From Pyrrhosoma nymphula (lineage: Eukaryota; Arthropoda; Insecta; Odonata; Coenagrionidae): DNA of 64,000 bases. Each line of letters begins with the position of its first letter. Within the stretch, counting starts at the first letter, position 1. A program made the position numbers and the translations under genes. This document shows, piece after piece, positions 24,670 to 35,340 of this stretch. The notes beneath the pieces were generated by a model that was not told the origin of the DNA, did not search any database, and was given only the letters and a program-made list of their open reading frames with translations. The stretch covers positions 45,280,417 to 45,344,416 of the forward strand of contig OY754329.1 in assembly GCA_963573305.1 (NCBI GenBank), written 5' to 3'.

Positions 24670-25430
24670 TCTGGAGTGTTTTATTGGTGTGCTTTTAAAC
24701 TTTTAATTCTCGTGTATGAGTTTTCCCGAACAATCTGAATTAGCGTTGACGCTATCTCGAAAACCTCGCGTGTTTATGGTGGTACGATACATCTTTATGC
24801 ATTTAAAAACGGATTAAATACGTGAGTCGTCAACATTAGAAGGCATTCTTGCTTGTAATTTAGTGAAGAGCTCTACCCATCTTTCCCAGGTAACAAAGTG
24901 GTTGTGCGACTGAGTGACAGTGTGACTGAGTGTATGAGAAATACAGAACTATGCTCTACTCTTAATGAATGTCAATAATCGACTTTTTGTAAGTTTCCTT
25001 TGTAAATTCAGTTCTTTCCAAGCCTTGGGCTGAAGTAAGGCTGTTAACGTCTAGATAATAACGATGGTTATAAAAACGAAACTACTTTAAAATTTAGTAG
25101 AGGTAATACATTACCATTTCTTGATTAAGTCGCGTGATTTAGAATAGATATCCTATTTAAAAAGTGTCTCTACGTTTGTCAGTGAAAATTATTTTTAAAA
25201 AGCGTACATACCTAGTCACCTTGAGGCCCGTACAATCAGTTGTGTATCTGAGGTCACCTTCATCTTCCCTCACCGTCGATCACGGCAAAGGAGGGCATGC
25301 GTGACCTTTAAGTATATACCAACGCTACTCTCGGTACAAGCCTACTTCACTAAGCCTTTAAGAGAATTACAAGTCATCTGGAATTAATAAATTCGACAGT
25401 GTCGGGCGATATATGGTGGAACAGCATTTT
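24670..25430. other. No recognisable feature
   Basis: AT-rich sequence without inverted repeats or protein motifs. Confidence 0.3.
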
Positions 25431-25432
25431 AA

Positions 25433-25537
25433 ATAAAAACTACAGTAATTGTACTGCCCACTTAAATTTAATGTGAAATACACAACACGTGTTTCACATT
25501 AAATTTAAGTGGACAGTACAATTACTGTAGTTTTTAT
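25433..25537. mobile_element. Foldback MITE, 105 bp
   Basis: Arms of about 46 bp (left 25433-25478, right 25492-25537) are reverse complements with one mismatch, around a 13-nt loop. The arms contain ACAGTAATTGTACTG and TTAAATTTAATGTG. The outer ends begin ATAAAAACTAC. No core motif or ORF, so the family differs from foldbacks A/B/D/F. Confidence 0.65.
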
Positions 25538-25859
25538 CTGGAATTAAGTTCCGACCGTGAGGTGCTGGCAATCTGTGTTGGAAAATTAAAAATAAAAACA
25601 GATAAAAGACGAGATTAGACTCACTAACTTACAGACAAGAAGATATTGAGAAAATTAGAGAGTTAAATAGAAACGTGATTTCCATCGTTCGATTTATTTT
25701 TCAAGACCTGGTTATGTTGTAAAGCAAAATCACTGGGTGCAGCAAAACCATATTATCCTTAATAGATCTATATCTCAGTATTTTTATTATGTATTCAACA
25801 TTTTGTCTCATTGATATGCCTCGAAGGCGGGGAAACATGTTGTTCCGAAAATTGCAAAT

Positions 25860-25965
25860 TCTTGAGAAATTCGGCACAGTGATAGATAGCACTCCAGCTG
25901 TGTTTTGAGGGAGGTTCGAACCCGCATCCTGTATTGACGTGTCATTTCGCATAGGGACGAAAAGT
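25860..25965 (-). repeat. Possible tRNA-derived sequence
   Basis: The minus strand contains GCGGGTTCGAACCTCCC, an exact B box (GGTTCGAACC), but the A box is not convincing. Possibly a truncated SINE. Confidence 0.3.
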
Positions 25966-26049
25966 GATTTCACAGGCCTTGTTTTCTCATATATTCTAAC
26001 ATAATATATTTCCCATTGTATCGATTGTAGTGGCAGATTTTGGCAGAAC

Positions 26050-26150
26050 TAAGACGAGCATAACACCCTTGTTCGAGATCGGATTTGAACCCGCAACCTT
26101 TAGGTTGCCAGGTCGCATGTCACTGACCATGCTACCGTTATCGGCATCGA
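26050..26150 (-). repeat. tRNA-derived SINE head
   Basis: The minus strand reads GGTAGCATGGTCAGTGAC (A box region) followed about 35 nt later by GGTTCAAATCC (B box). The anticodon-stem-like segment between them, CAACCTAAAGGTTG, can pair. The body cannot be delimited. Confidence 0.5.
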
Positions 26151-26326
26151 TTTTCTTTGGCTTTTTTCATGCTATATTCTTATATAAAAACGTCAATTCC
26201 AAACCCTCCAACTCAGACATGCATTTCATGACGATCACTTGGCTACGTCAAACTCATGCGTCTTATTCATATGTGAATCATAGGAATGGAAAAGTCTGTG
26301 CTCTGTGTAACTTCTTTGCTACGGCA

Positions 26327-26960
26327 TAGGGTTTCTGCAAAAGTCAATTTTTTAAAACAGCTGTTTTCTGTTTTCAATTACGAAATAACAGCTGTTTTTA
26401 CTGTTTTTTCCCTAATATTTTCTCTAATTTTACAGTCAATACATAGCTTATTTTTGTGACTAACACCGTTTTATTATATATATGTCGTGATAAGTTCCAA
26501 ATCAAAACATTTTAATTCGTAAAATGAAATAATAATAATCAAGAATACAAGTGACTTGTCTGAGGGACTCGATCTTAATTTTGTACAGCAATTCGTACAG
26601 ACTGAAAAAACTCTTTCATCGCCGGTTGATGTCCGTTCAATGGATAGAATTGCATTGCACAATTTCTGGAGATTTTCGGCAAGCTGCGATTAAGTTCATC
26701 ATTCGGCACAAACTGACATCACTATATGTCTGCGCTACACTGGTTTGTGGGTACTGTCATAAACTGCTTCTTGTCGTTATTGAAATTGTTGCCATTTCAT
26801 CGGCACGAAGTGAGCGTAATTTAGTACATCGTGTATATTTTCGTTTGAAAATGTCCGTTAGAAACAGTAACACAGAAAAAAACAGCTGCTTACTGCTTTT
26901 TTATTTTGGACGAAGAACAGTTGTTTTACTGCTACTGTCAAACAGTTGCCAGAAACCCTA
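26327..26960. mobile_element. hAT-type non-autonomous element, 634 bp
   Basis: Ends are TAGGGTTTCTG (left) and CAGAAACCCTA (right), perfect inverted repeats of 11 bp. Subterminal CAGCTGTTTT/AAAACAGCTG motifs sit near both ends. Flanking CTACGGCA and AAACGGTA match at 5 of 8 positions, compatible with a decayed 8-bp duplication. The 136-codon plus ORF at 26551-26961 has no transposase motif. Confidence 0.65.
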
Positions 26961-26964
26961 AAAC

Positions 26965-28335
26965 GGTACTTGGTCTTTAATTCAGTACGACATTTTGTGA
27001 TTATTCAAAAGACTTTCATTGCGGATGATTGTTTTAAAATTGTACTTACCTAGCAACAGGCTGAGTTTACTTCCTTAGTCGGAAGAGTAACCAAGGCCCT
27101 CGCTACATCGACAAGTCATGCGGCAGCGGTAAAATCCGAGGGCTTGACTGTCGAAGTTAGGTCTTTAGTAGTCATGTTCTCTCATCCAGCTTGCGACCTC
27201 AACTCTAAAAGAAGAAATAAAGGTCACACATAAAGGCATACTTTCCTTTGCGGTTATATTTTTTCTGAATCTTCATGGTCGACGTCCTTGCACTCCATTT
27301 TATCGTGCCCTTGCGGCAACTCACTTGGTGCTTTACGAATGTAGAAATAAGGTTTTCCTTTCTCTCGTGGGTAGTTTCGAATTTCATCCGAAGAAGTGCA
27401 ACGCAGTTATCTGTTCTCTTGTGGTCCGCGGACGCGTAGTTCATTTGATCAAATCCCAATTTGTGTTTGTGGTTTCGCTGGAAATAAGGACTGGTGCTAA
27501 TGAAGCGGATGGTACGGAGGAATGGATTTATTCTAATTGCGAATAAATCATAATTGGGACTGACAGCTTGCGCTTACTAATTCACGTATTGAGTCCATTG
27601 CGCTTTTAAATATAAATTTAGTCTTTCATCACATTTTATTCATTAATATCCAGCAATTCGCAAAAAATCGTGTGTTCATCGAATGATGGTAATTTCAGTG
27701 TAGGCCTGAGGTTTATGTCTACTCTGATTTAATGATGTACGTAAATGTTCGCGGAACAATGTGTAGTTTTTCAATAATAATATTAAATAGGTTCAGGGCA
27801 AACTTTCAGAAGAAAATAGACTGCGAGCATTCCCGATTTTGTGATTTCGCCAGCGTGTTTTTCCCCTCGTTTATCGAAAGCGCCTGCAAATAGACTAATC
27901 TGTTCCAATGGAAAGTAATATAAATTCTCATTTGACACGTTTATTGAAGAGGGAAGTTGGTATTTGGATAAAAAAAGCGTCAGATTCTTTCGATAACTTT
28001 TGATAAATAAAATGATGGAAGGTGCTTAACCAGTACACAACTAGAGTCACCTAGTCCGATTTTATCATATCGAGAAAATAACAATGGTTATTTTCTCAAT
28101 GGTTTCTGCTCTGTTCAATCAATAAAATGAGTAAAATTAAATAACTCAAATCGAAGCACTAAATTTAATGAGAACTGGCTTAATGTGCCTAGGATTTTAA
28201 GTGACTTGTGACATTATCCGAAATTCTCTGTCTTAATAAACTTCAGAGTGGCAGGTTTTACTGCGTAGAAGTTACTTATATTAGTACTCATCTATCATCA
28301 TCATTATTAAGACAAACTTATTACTTTTCTATAAA
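26965..28335. other. No recognisable gene
   Basis: AT-rich. ORFs at 27205-27459 (-) and 27325-27546 (+) overlap and match nothing known. Confidence 0.3.
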
Positions 28336-28340
28336 ATTTG

Positions 28341-28480
28341 TGATGTACGACGCGTTTCGCCGGTTTACGGCATCGTCAGGCCAGGTACACAATACAGAAA
28401 CTTCTGTATTGTGTACCTGGCCTATATATATATATACGTTTATTTGATACCTGAAGACAAGCTTTTGGGTTCAAAGAGGA
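28341..28480. mobile_element. Foldback-like element E with 20-bp perfect palindrome
   Basis: 28379-28422 is a perfect palindrome with 20-bp arms (GGCCAGGTACACAATACAGA) and a 4-nt loop. On its left, minus strand, CTGACGA (28373-28379) is followed by a GCCG...CGGC stem and GAAAC (28354-28358). On its right, plus strand, a degenerate counterpart begins CTGAAGA at 28451. A short (TA)n joins the palindrome to the right half. Confidence 0.5.
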
Positions 28481-28484
28481 CAGG

Positions 28485-29335
28485 AGTGTATACCTACGTA
28501 TTATATAATATGTATGAAATTAGTGAAATTTTATTGAATTCTCACATTTTTACGCCCTTGTGCGCACTTAATGTAAAATACAACCGTAAAAAGCAGCTTA
28601 CAAAAATACAGAAACCCAAGACCTAGGTGAAGAAAAATCCAATCTTGGCGGTAAACGAACCCATAAGCCACTATTAAACAGGCGAGGACGTTACATTGCT
28701 TGGCAAACGGCAGGTTGCGGCCTATGATATTATACGATCATCCGTTTCTCTTTAGATTGATTCGTACTAAAAAAACATATATATACCTGCATTTTTTCCA
28801 CAATGATCATGTGATTTACAGCCCCGCAACTTGATAGCGCAATGCTTGGCGGCCCGGCATCCCCAATGCGTTAGAGTTTTAGAATCTTGCGACGCGGGCG
28901 ATCATCTCGTCATATTTCCCGCATGCAGCCCATCCAGCGACTGCAGCCGGTCGTCCCATATTTTTCTCAAGCGAGGATACGATCTTTTTTACAACAGCTC
29001 GCTCAACCTTCCCGTGGCGAAGTTAACTGTCCTTCTATGCGATACCTTGAGGCGCAGATGATTCCTCTTCCGGTGCAGCAGACTACATACTGCACATTTG
29101 GAATTAGGCAGGTGGCTGGAGGGTTGTGGGGAAGTGGTTAGCTCGTCACCGAACCAATATCGCCTTTACCACAGTCGGAGACTTCCCTTTGCCATATCGG
29201 GTCTGCACGCGGCTTTTTTTTAGCATGCCTTCAGTCTACTTCAAAACATCGACCTCATTCTCTTTTCAGCTAACCGCTTCATTCCTTCATGACTCTTCAT
29301 TTTAACATGCATAATAATTAGCGTTGTATACTCCA
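28485..29335. other. No recognisable gene
   Basis: Overlapping plus ORFs at 28831-29141 are in two frames of the same less AT-rich stretch; neither resembles a family. Confidence 0.25.
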
Positions 29336-29339
29336 CCAC

Positions 29340-29600
29340 ATGGCGTAGAGGAGAATGGAGAAAGTGCGGTGGACGGAAAGGAAGACGAATGAGGAAGTGC
29401 TTGATATGGCGATTGAGGAGATAAAACCTCTGGAGGAGATTAAAAGAAGGTAGAGTAGGTTGTTGGAACAGGTAAGGAGAGGCGAAGGGATGATGAAGGC
29501 CGTGAAAGAGGGGAGGATGTTTGGTAAGCAGGGACGGGAAGAGAGAGGATAGGCTTCATAAATGGGATGAAAAGAGGTAGCACGTATGCTGAGATGAAGA
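29340..29600 (+). pseudogene. LINE ORF2 C-terminal fragment
   Basis: The plus strand reads RMEKVRWTERKTNEEVLDMA, then LLEQVRRGEGMMKAVKEGRM and, after a frameshift, GFINGMKRGSTYAEMKKE. This is the same tail order as in the minus-strand LINE copies. It contains an in-frame stop before SRLLEQV. Its opposite orientation from the next LINE shows two independent insertions. Confidence 0.65.
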
Positions 29601-29639
29601 AAGAAATCGTGTAAGGAGTTAGGTGCTTGCGCCTGTTAA

Positions 29640-30240
29640 AATCTACATGATATTTACTCTCGTCCAATTGAGCCTACCTTAACCGGTAGATCACCCTAAT
29701 AATTCCACCATAGTTCTTCCTCGGTAAGTCTTACCAATTCTCCTTCCATTGTTGTTTTTAAAATGCTCTCATGCCTCAGGATGTGACCAATGAATTTGTC
29801 AGTGAAGAGCTCTCGGGTTTCACACCGGATCAGATTCTCCATATCTTACGACGTTTCGACGAGCGACTCGGCCATCGTCTTCATGGATCCAAGAATCCAA
29901 TGATTGGATGGATTCTTGGATCACTGAATACGATAGGCGAGTCACTCGTCGGAACCTCGGAAGACATGAATAACCTGACCCTGTGTGAAACCCGAGGGCT
30001 ATTCACTCACATCATTCGCCGGGAAATCCTGCATCATCTATTAATTTGTTTCTACCATTTCGAATGGTTTTCATCAAACGTCTTTCCCCACCAACTCGTC
30101 GCAGAAATTTCTATATGGTGATTGTCTCCGTCCATTTTATCTTTATCATTCTTCTATAACATCACATTTCCATTGCTTTCAATCTCATTTGTTCTGCATC
30201 TCTCCAAACTTTCCCTGCATAATTAGAGTATGCTCTATTA
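29640..30240 (-). pseudogene. LINE tail split by a foldback insertion
   Basis: On the minus strand, 30240-30110 gives KVWRDAEQMRLKAMEM and YRRMIKIKWTETIT. The tail then resumes at about 29805-29700 with KFIGHILRHESILKTTMEGE. In intact relatives these two blocks are separated by only about 20 residues, whereas here foldback B lies between them. Stops are present. Confidence 0.6.
29797..30035. mobile_element. Foldback element B inserted in a LINE
   Basis: A diverged palindrome centred near 29904. The left arm reads CTCTCGGGTTTCACACCGG, the right arm GTGTGAAACCCGAGGG. Inner arms hold the GTCGAAACG core (left, minus strand, GAAAC at 29854-29858) and its decayed partner GTCGGAACC at right. The centre, ATCCAAGAATCCA...TGGATTCTTGGAT, is itself palindromic. 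The right outer end matches foldback A (CATTCGCCGGGAAA). Confidence 0.6.
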
Positions 30241-30244
30241 AATT

Positions 30245-32810
30245 ACTTTCAGGAATTTCATTATTTTCTATGCTTGTGCTGCTATCTGATAGTAGACTCT
30301 CCTTCCAATAGAATGTCTTATTTAATTGATGTACTTTGCTCGCTGTCTCTATTTTCCTCTTTTCATCGCAAGTAAATCCTCATCTTAGAGAGCAAAATTG
30401 CTCCCTGTTCTAGTTTTAATTGCTTCAATCTCATTGTGACTATTTATTTTTGATTTCTTCCACAGACCACTATTTTACTTTTCTTTGCATTTTTATTAAG
30501 TTGTATTTATTCATTGTTTGCATGCAATTCAGCTTTTGCGTCATATATTCCTTCTCCTAAGCCAAAATTACCTATTCATCAACAATAAGTAGTATGCTGA
30601 ACGTCTCTTCTCGCTTGTGCATTTCCGTTTTTTTTACTGCTTCATTCATTGCTTAATCATGGAAAATATTGAATATATACATGGCATATACTAATCATAC
30701 AAAACACCAAACGTCGGTTGTTTACTTAGGGATGATAATGTTTATATGGGTAGGGCATTAGAAGAAAATTGATGGCTTGTTTTACGGAAGTACTGGCATA
30801 GGAAACGTTTTCAAGAGAAAGGAATTGATGGCAGGGATTCTGAATAAAATGTGATGGAAAGATGACTATTTTATGTGTAGTGAAGAGTAAAAGCCTGTTC
30901 CAAAATCGATTTAAAGTGCATTCGTAACTAAAAATCAGTCAGTGCAAATGATATTTTCGCAGCACATTAATCAATTAGGCTGCCTGTCGAACAACCCATT
31001 TATCATGTCTTAGAGGCAGCTAATATAGCCTTACAACTATTATTGAGTACATATTCTTATAGCCAATATATTTCAAAAGGAAGTTCATTGGCTGTTGGGA
31101 TTTATCAATGCTAAATTTACTAGCCAATTAAGCTCCCTTGTACATTTACATAAAGGTCTCCAATCGTTTGCGGAAAATAATTACCCTTTTTCAAATAGAT
31201 ATTTAAAAGATCTCCATTCGGCAGTTTAATTCCCTGATTTTATACTCATAATATTCGCGACCTTAGTATGTCGGGATTTGACGCGGCGACGTCAGAAAAG
31301 AGATCGGCTTCGAACTTGAAATATTGACAAATATTGAGGGTACCGGGACAAGCCGAGGTACCTTCACGGAATCACCCACAAGTATACATACTTACTCTTA
31401 CTCTCTTACTCATGTGGCCATTGAAAACCAAGTAGGTATTTGGCCTTGCCTACAAGTCGTCTCCAAGCCCTTCTGTCCTCTGCCATTTCCAATTCTGCTC
31501 CCATATTTCTCAAATCATTCTCTACTTATCCATTCCACCTCAAGTATCATACATAAGTGCGAAAACTCTACAGAGTAAGAATCCTTCGTCTTGACCGGGA
31601 CCCGTACCCGATAATATCGAATCCCGGTCAAGGCGGATTATTTTTAAAGTATTTAGATGAAATTTTAACCTAATGCATGAAAATTTATTCCCATCCTAGC
31701 TGTTCCACTAGGCATGTGCCTCTAATGAGATTGTCGTGACTATCTTTAACATTTCTTGTCGATCTATGCTGCATGTATTCTAAGTTGACATTCAAGCCTA
31801 ACTCTTAAGGCTCCCGCCATGATGAGATATTTCACGGAATTAGCCCAAGGGGGGTGGAGTGGGGGGGAAGGTAAGAGATTTCCTGATTCTCATTCGGTGA
31901 GCAGATATTGCATCGATCGTGGCCGTCAGCATCGATGATAATTTGGTGGTCCATAATCGAATATGAAATCCGCAGTGACTGAGAGGCTTAAACATCATAA
32001 AGGCCATTTTTGCATCATATATAATTTAAAAAATACAGAGAGCCTCTGACTCTACCGGGCGAATGAAGGCCGTGCATGTAGCTCGGAAGTCAGATCAACG
32101 AGGATTTGTATCAAGACAAGGGTCGCAGAAATGTCTAGAGCAGTTTTTACCCACGAAGTAGGAAGTAATGATAGCCGAGAGCCTTTAGATGAGAATGGAA
32201 TATGCTAATTGCTCTATGCTATAAGCCACCAAGTCACGTCTTGCAATAAAAGTGAAGTTTAGAACACATTGCGGAATTTATGCACGTCCAAAACTCCGAA
32301 CGAAGAATGACTGAGTGCATTTTAAGTTATTCGGTGAAGCGACCGGCTATTAAAGGTTATTTCGGGAAATGATTCATGATTAATCTGAAAAGGACTTGTG
32401 GCCTTATATAGAAGAATAAACAGTGAAGTGACCCATGAAGAGCGTCTTTCAGAGCTACAAGCTCATTTACTAGTGCTCTTAAATCGATTTATAAGCATAT
32501 TCATTCAAATTGAACATTCATATGCCATAGAATACAAGAAATAACAAAAGTTGAGCATTTTATTGCGGTCGGCCAGCTCTTTGCGCGCAGATTACATGGA
32601 TACGTAAGTTTGAGACACGGGTCACCGCCGCTGCAAGCCTGAAATATCGCTCATCGGACTAAGAACTGATCTTTACTCGGAATCCATCGGTGGACTCCTG
32701 AAAATTTATCATAGATTGTATTTCAACTCAGGCCCTCAGAGTAAGTAGCTAGCCACTTATACTCTGAATGGAATTATTTAAGCGTAATTTTTTATTTGAA
32801 CCTCGCGCTC
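30245..32810. other. No recognisable gene; imperfect hairpin at 31577-31633
   Basis: Mostly AT-rich. At 31577-31633, CTTGACCGGGA and TCCCGGTCAAG form 11-bp perfect arms around a 26-nt loop. No protein family match. Confidence 0.3.
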
Positions 32811-32814
32811 TGAT

Positions 32815-33280
32815 GTCATCATCATCATCTGGTGTTCTGCCTGCTGGCAGGTCCCGTACACCACTGCTGTCTCCATCCGCTTATGTCCTGAACCTTCTCT
32901 TTAGTCACATTGCAATTTCTAATCTTCACCTCATCCATCAATTTTATTCTTCTTCTTCCCTCTTTTTCTCTCCCTCAACTGAACCTTCTAATGCCACTGT
33001 TAATATGTTTTTCCCTGACCCAACCAGTTACCTTTCCTTTTTCTTATTTCCTTTATGAGCGATCTTTCTTCCTTCACTTTATTTAAGACCTCATTTCTCA
33101 CCCTATCCACCCATCTTACGTTTTCCATCTTTCTCCACACCCACATTTCAATAGCCTTTATTCTATTTCTTTCCCTCTTCCATAACGTCCATACTTCACA
33201 TCCATACATGAAAACGCTCCATGCGTAACACATAGCTAGCCTCTTTCTCAGCTCCTGCTCCAGACTTTTACTGCACGGTA
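32815..33280 (-). pseudogene. LINE ORF2 C-terminal fragment with (GAT)n tail
   Basis: Read downward from 33280: KRLAMCYAWSVFMYGCEVWT, KAIEMWVWRKMENVRWVDRV, ERSLIKEIRKRKGNWLGQG, then after a frameshift ALEGSVEGEKKRGRRRIKLM. It ends in a GATGATGATGATGA tail at about 32817-32832. The order and the simple-sequence tail mark a 5'-truncated LINE insertion whose 3' end is intact. Confidence 0.75.
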
Positions 33281-33284
33281 AGTT

Positions 33285-34310
33285 TTTCTTCGAGGCGCAT
33301 ACCTATTTTCATCGAAATGCTGCTATAAATACCAAAGTACTTTACGTATAATTACTTTGCTACGATATAATAAGTGTGATTGGGCTATAAGTGGTGTATT
33401 AATCGTGAGTGTACACTTCAAATGAGAGTGAGAGATAAAAAGAAAAAAAACACATTTTTTCTTTAACTTGGTGGTATCACATTGTGCATAATTAGATTAA
33501 ATACTTTTACTCTCTCAAAAACCTTAATAATTAAAATTAAAATTGGCGAAAATAACGTTCATGCGTTGTTACCCTGGTCGTGGTTGCCTTTCCCACTGTA
33601 GTTTTTTAAGGGTTAAAAATTTTTAAAATTATTCACCCTGGAAATTAATATTGCAACAATCATAGGTTGTCAACTGCTGTATGACATACAGCATCACAGA
33701 ACCTGTGGAAGAGTAGGCTTGCTGTGCACACGTCTGTCGAAAACATTTTGAAAAGTTAAACCCACCGTCAACTTCCAATTGTTCTCTCCTCCTACGCCCT
33801 CATGGGCTATATACTGCTGTGGGTCAGTCCTTGTCGCCACGTCACGCCACCCTCATAATCATCGTGCGATTGGCTGAACAGTGAAACCTCATGGAACCCC
33901 TCCGTCTATCATTAAATAGTTGACCGTGCAATTTATGGCCCCCCTTTTAGATGGCCCTTTTTACCCTTCCTTGGTTTTAGCCGACCCGCATGATGGAAGA
34001 ATGCCGGTTATTCACGTTCTTCAAGCCCATTCTATTGAACGCATTTTCGCCTCCATTGAGAGCGGCGAATTTTTTGTGCCGACACGTGCCAAGAGATGCA
34101 GTCATGCCGTGTATTCTCTTCCACTGGGCTCACTCCTGAAACAAGTAGCCGTGCGTCGGAACCATCAACGTTAACAGCATTTGGCTGATCGAAAGAGTAG
34201 TTCATTTCAGGGCCGGACAACAATATGGGATGAATTAATTTTCTGCCATAAAGGCATAATACCTATGGGCTTAATCTCTTAATTGGAGCAAATATCAGTT
34301 CCCAAAAATG
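33285..34310. other. No recognisable gene
   Basis: Overlapping ORFs at 33920-34174 (+) and 34032-34223 (-) have no family match. Confidence 0.3.
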
Positions 34311-34314
34311 TCCA

Positions 34315-34366
<52 letters not shown>
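34315..34366. repeat. (TA)n microsatellite, left
   Basis: About 25 TA units with one TG interruption near the left end. Lies just outside the left end of foldback D. Confidence 0.9.
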
Positions 34367-34370
<4 letters not shown>

Positions 34371-34391
34371 GAAAGGAAATAAATATAAAAG

Positions 34392-34705
34392 TATATGCTA
34401 GCAACAAGGCGTTGAGGTTGGGGAAGGATAGGAAAGTAAATCAGTGGACACTCACTGGCAGATGATCCATGACGACACCGGTGTCCACTGCTTAGGGGTA
34501 GCTTTCGGGCTAAGGACCCTTCTTCAGCTGGAGGAGATTCACTAATAAGGAATCCTTATTAGTGAATCTCCTCCAGCTGAAGAAGGGTCCTTAGCCCGAA
34601 AGCTACCCCTAAGCAGTGGGCACCGGTGTCGTCATGGATCATCTGCCAGTGAGTGTCCACTGATTTACTTTCCTATCCTTCCCCAACCTCAACGCCTTGT
34701 TGCTA

Positions 34706-34712
<7 letters not shown>
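34392..34712. mobile_element. Foldback element D, near-perfect 321-bp palindrome
   Basis: Arms of about 160 bp are reverse complements with one difference noticed (GTCCACTGC versus GCCCACTGC), centred at 34552. Each arm contains GCTAGCAACAAGGCGTTGAG, CCATGACGACACCGGTG and, near the centre, a CTGAAGA...CCCGAAAG core. On the plus strand CTGAAGA is at 34577-34583 and GAAAG at 34598-34602; the mirror copy spans 34502-34527. No ORF. The near identity of the arms implies recent origin or gene conversion. Such a sequence is expected to extrude as a hairpin. Confidence 0.85.

Positions 34713-34742
<30 letters not shown>
34706..34742. repeat. (TA)n microsatellite, right
   Basis: TA repeat directly abutting the right end of foldback D. 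With the left tract, it suggests insertion into a TA-rich target or expansion at the ends. Confidence 0.85.
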
Positions 34743-34743
<1 letters not shown>

Positions 34744-34830
34744 TCATACATTCATAGGAAATGGATAGGAACACATAAAAAGGATGAACACAGGGTTTGG
34801 TGGGGAAGATGAAATGAACCAGGGAATGTT

Positions 34831-34875
34831 GGGAATGAATGAATGGTTATATATATAACCATTCATTCATTCACT
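34831..34875. repeat. GAATGAATGG palindrome
   Basis: GAATGAATGAATGGTTATA is followed directly by its inverted copy ending ATTCATTCATTC, with a TATATA centre. Confidence 0.6.
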
Positions 34876-35047
34876 CAAACCGCTCACAGGCGTAAATAAT
34901 AAATAATTTCGTTCAAACAGAGGGTGAAAGAAAGAGGATAGGAAACACACAACATTGTGAAGTCCAATGGTGGTGTGAAGATGGTGATGGCCGATTCACA
35001 GTGAATAAAATTCGACAAGACCGGGAATTGAACCATATATATGTATG
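34876..35047 (-). repeat. Possible truncated SINE
   Basis: The minus strand contains GGTTCAATTCCCGGTC, a B box-like match. The A box side would lie beyond 35048, where a transposon end begins, so the copy looks cut by that insertion. Confidence 0.3.
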
Positions 35048-35340
35048 TTAGGGTGCCCCTTATTTTGCACAAAAAATATTCTGCTAATTTATTTGGGCTC
35101 ACCCCCTAAATATTTTCCATTGGGTCAGATGTACTCAATAACAAAATTTCATCTCAATGGGCCTATAATAACCTGTGCCGACTTGAGCTTGAAATTTGAA
35201 TATTAGGAATAATAGGTTTTGTAGGTTAAAGTCAGGGAAAAAGCTATTGATACATGTTTCATATTTAATTTTATGTTACAATTTAAAACATTTTCACTCT
35301 TTAGACTATTATTGTTTTCAGTATTCTTTAGTTTTTAGTA

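Noticed and set aside
28350..28383. A canonical hammerhead ribozyme
   Set aside because: CUGACGA, a 4-bp stem and GAAAC are present, but there is an extra U before the stem and stems I and III cannot be drawn convincingly. Reported only as hammerhead-like.
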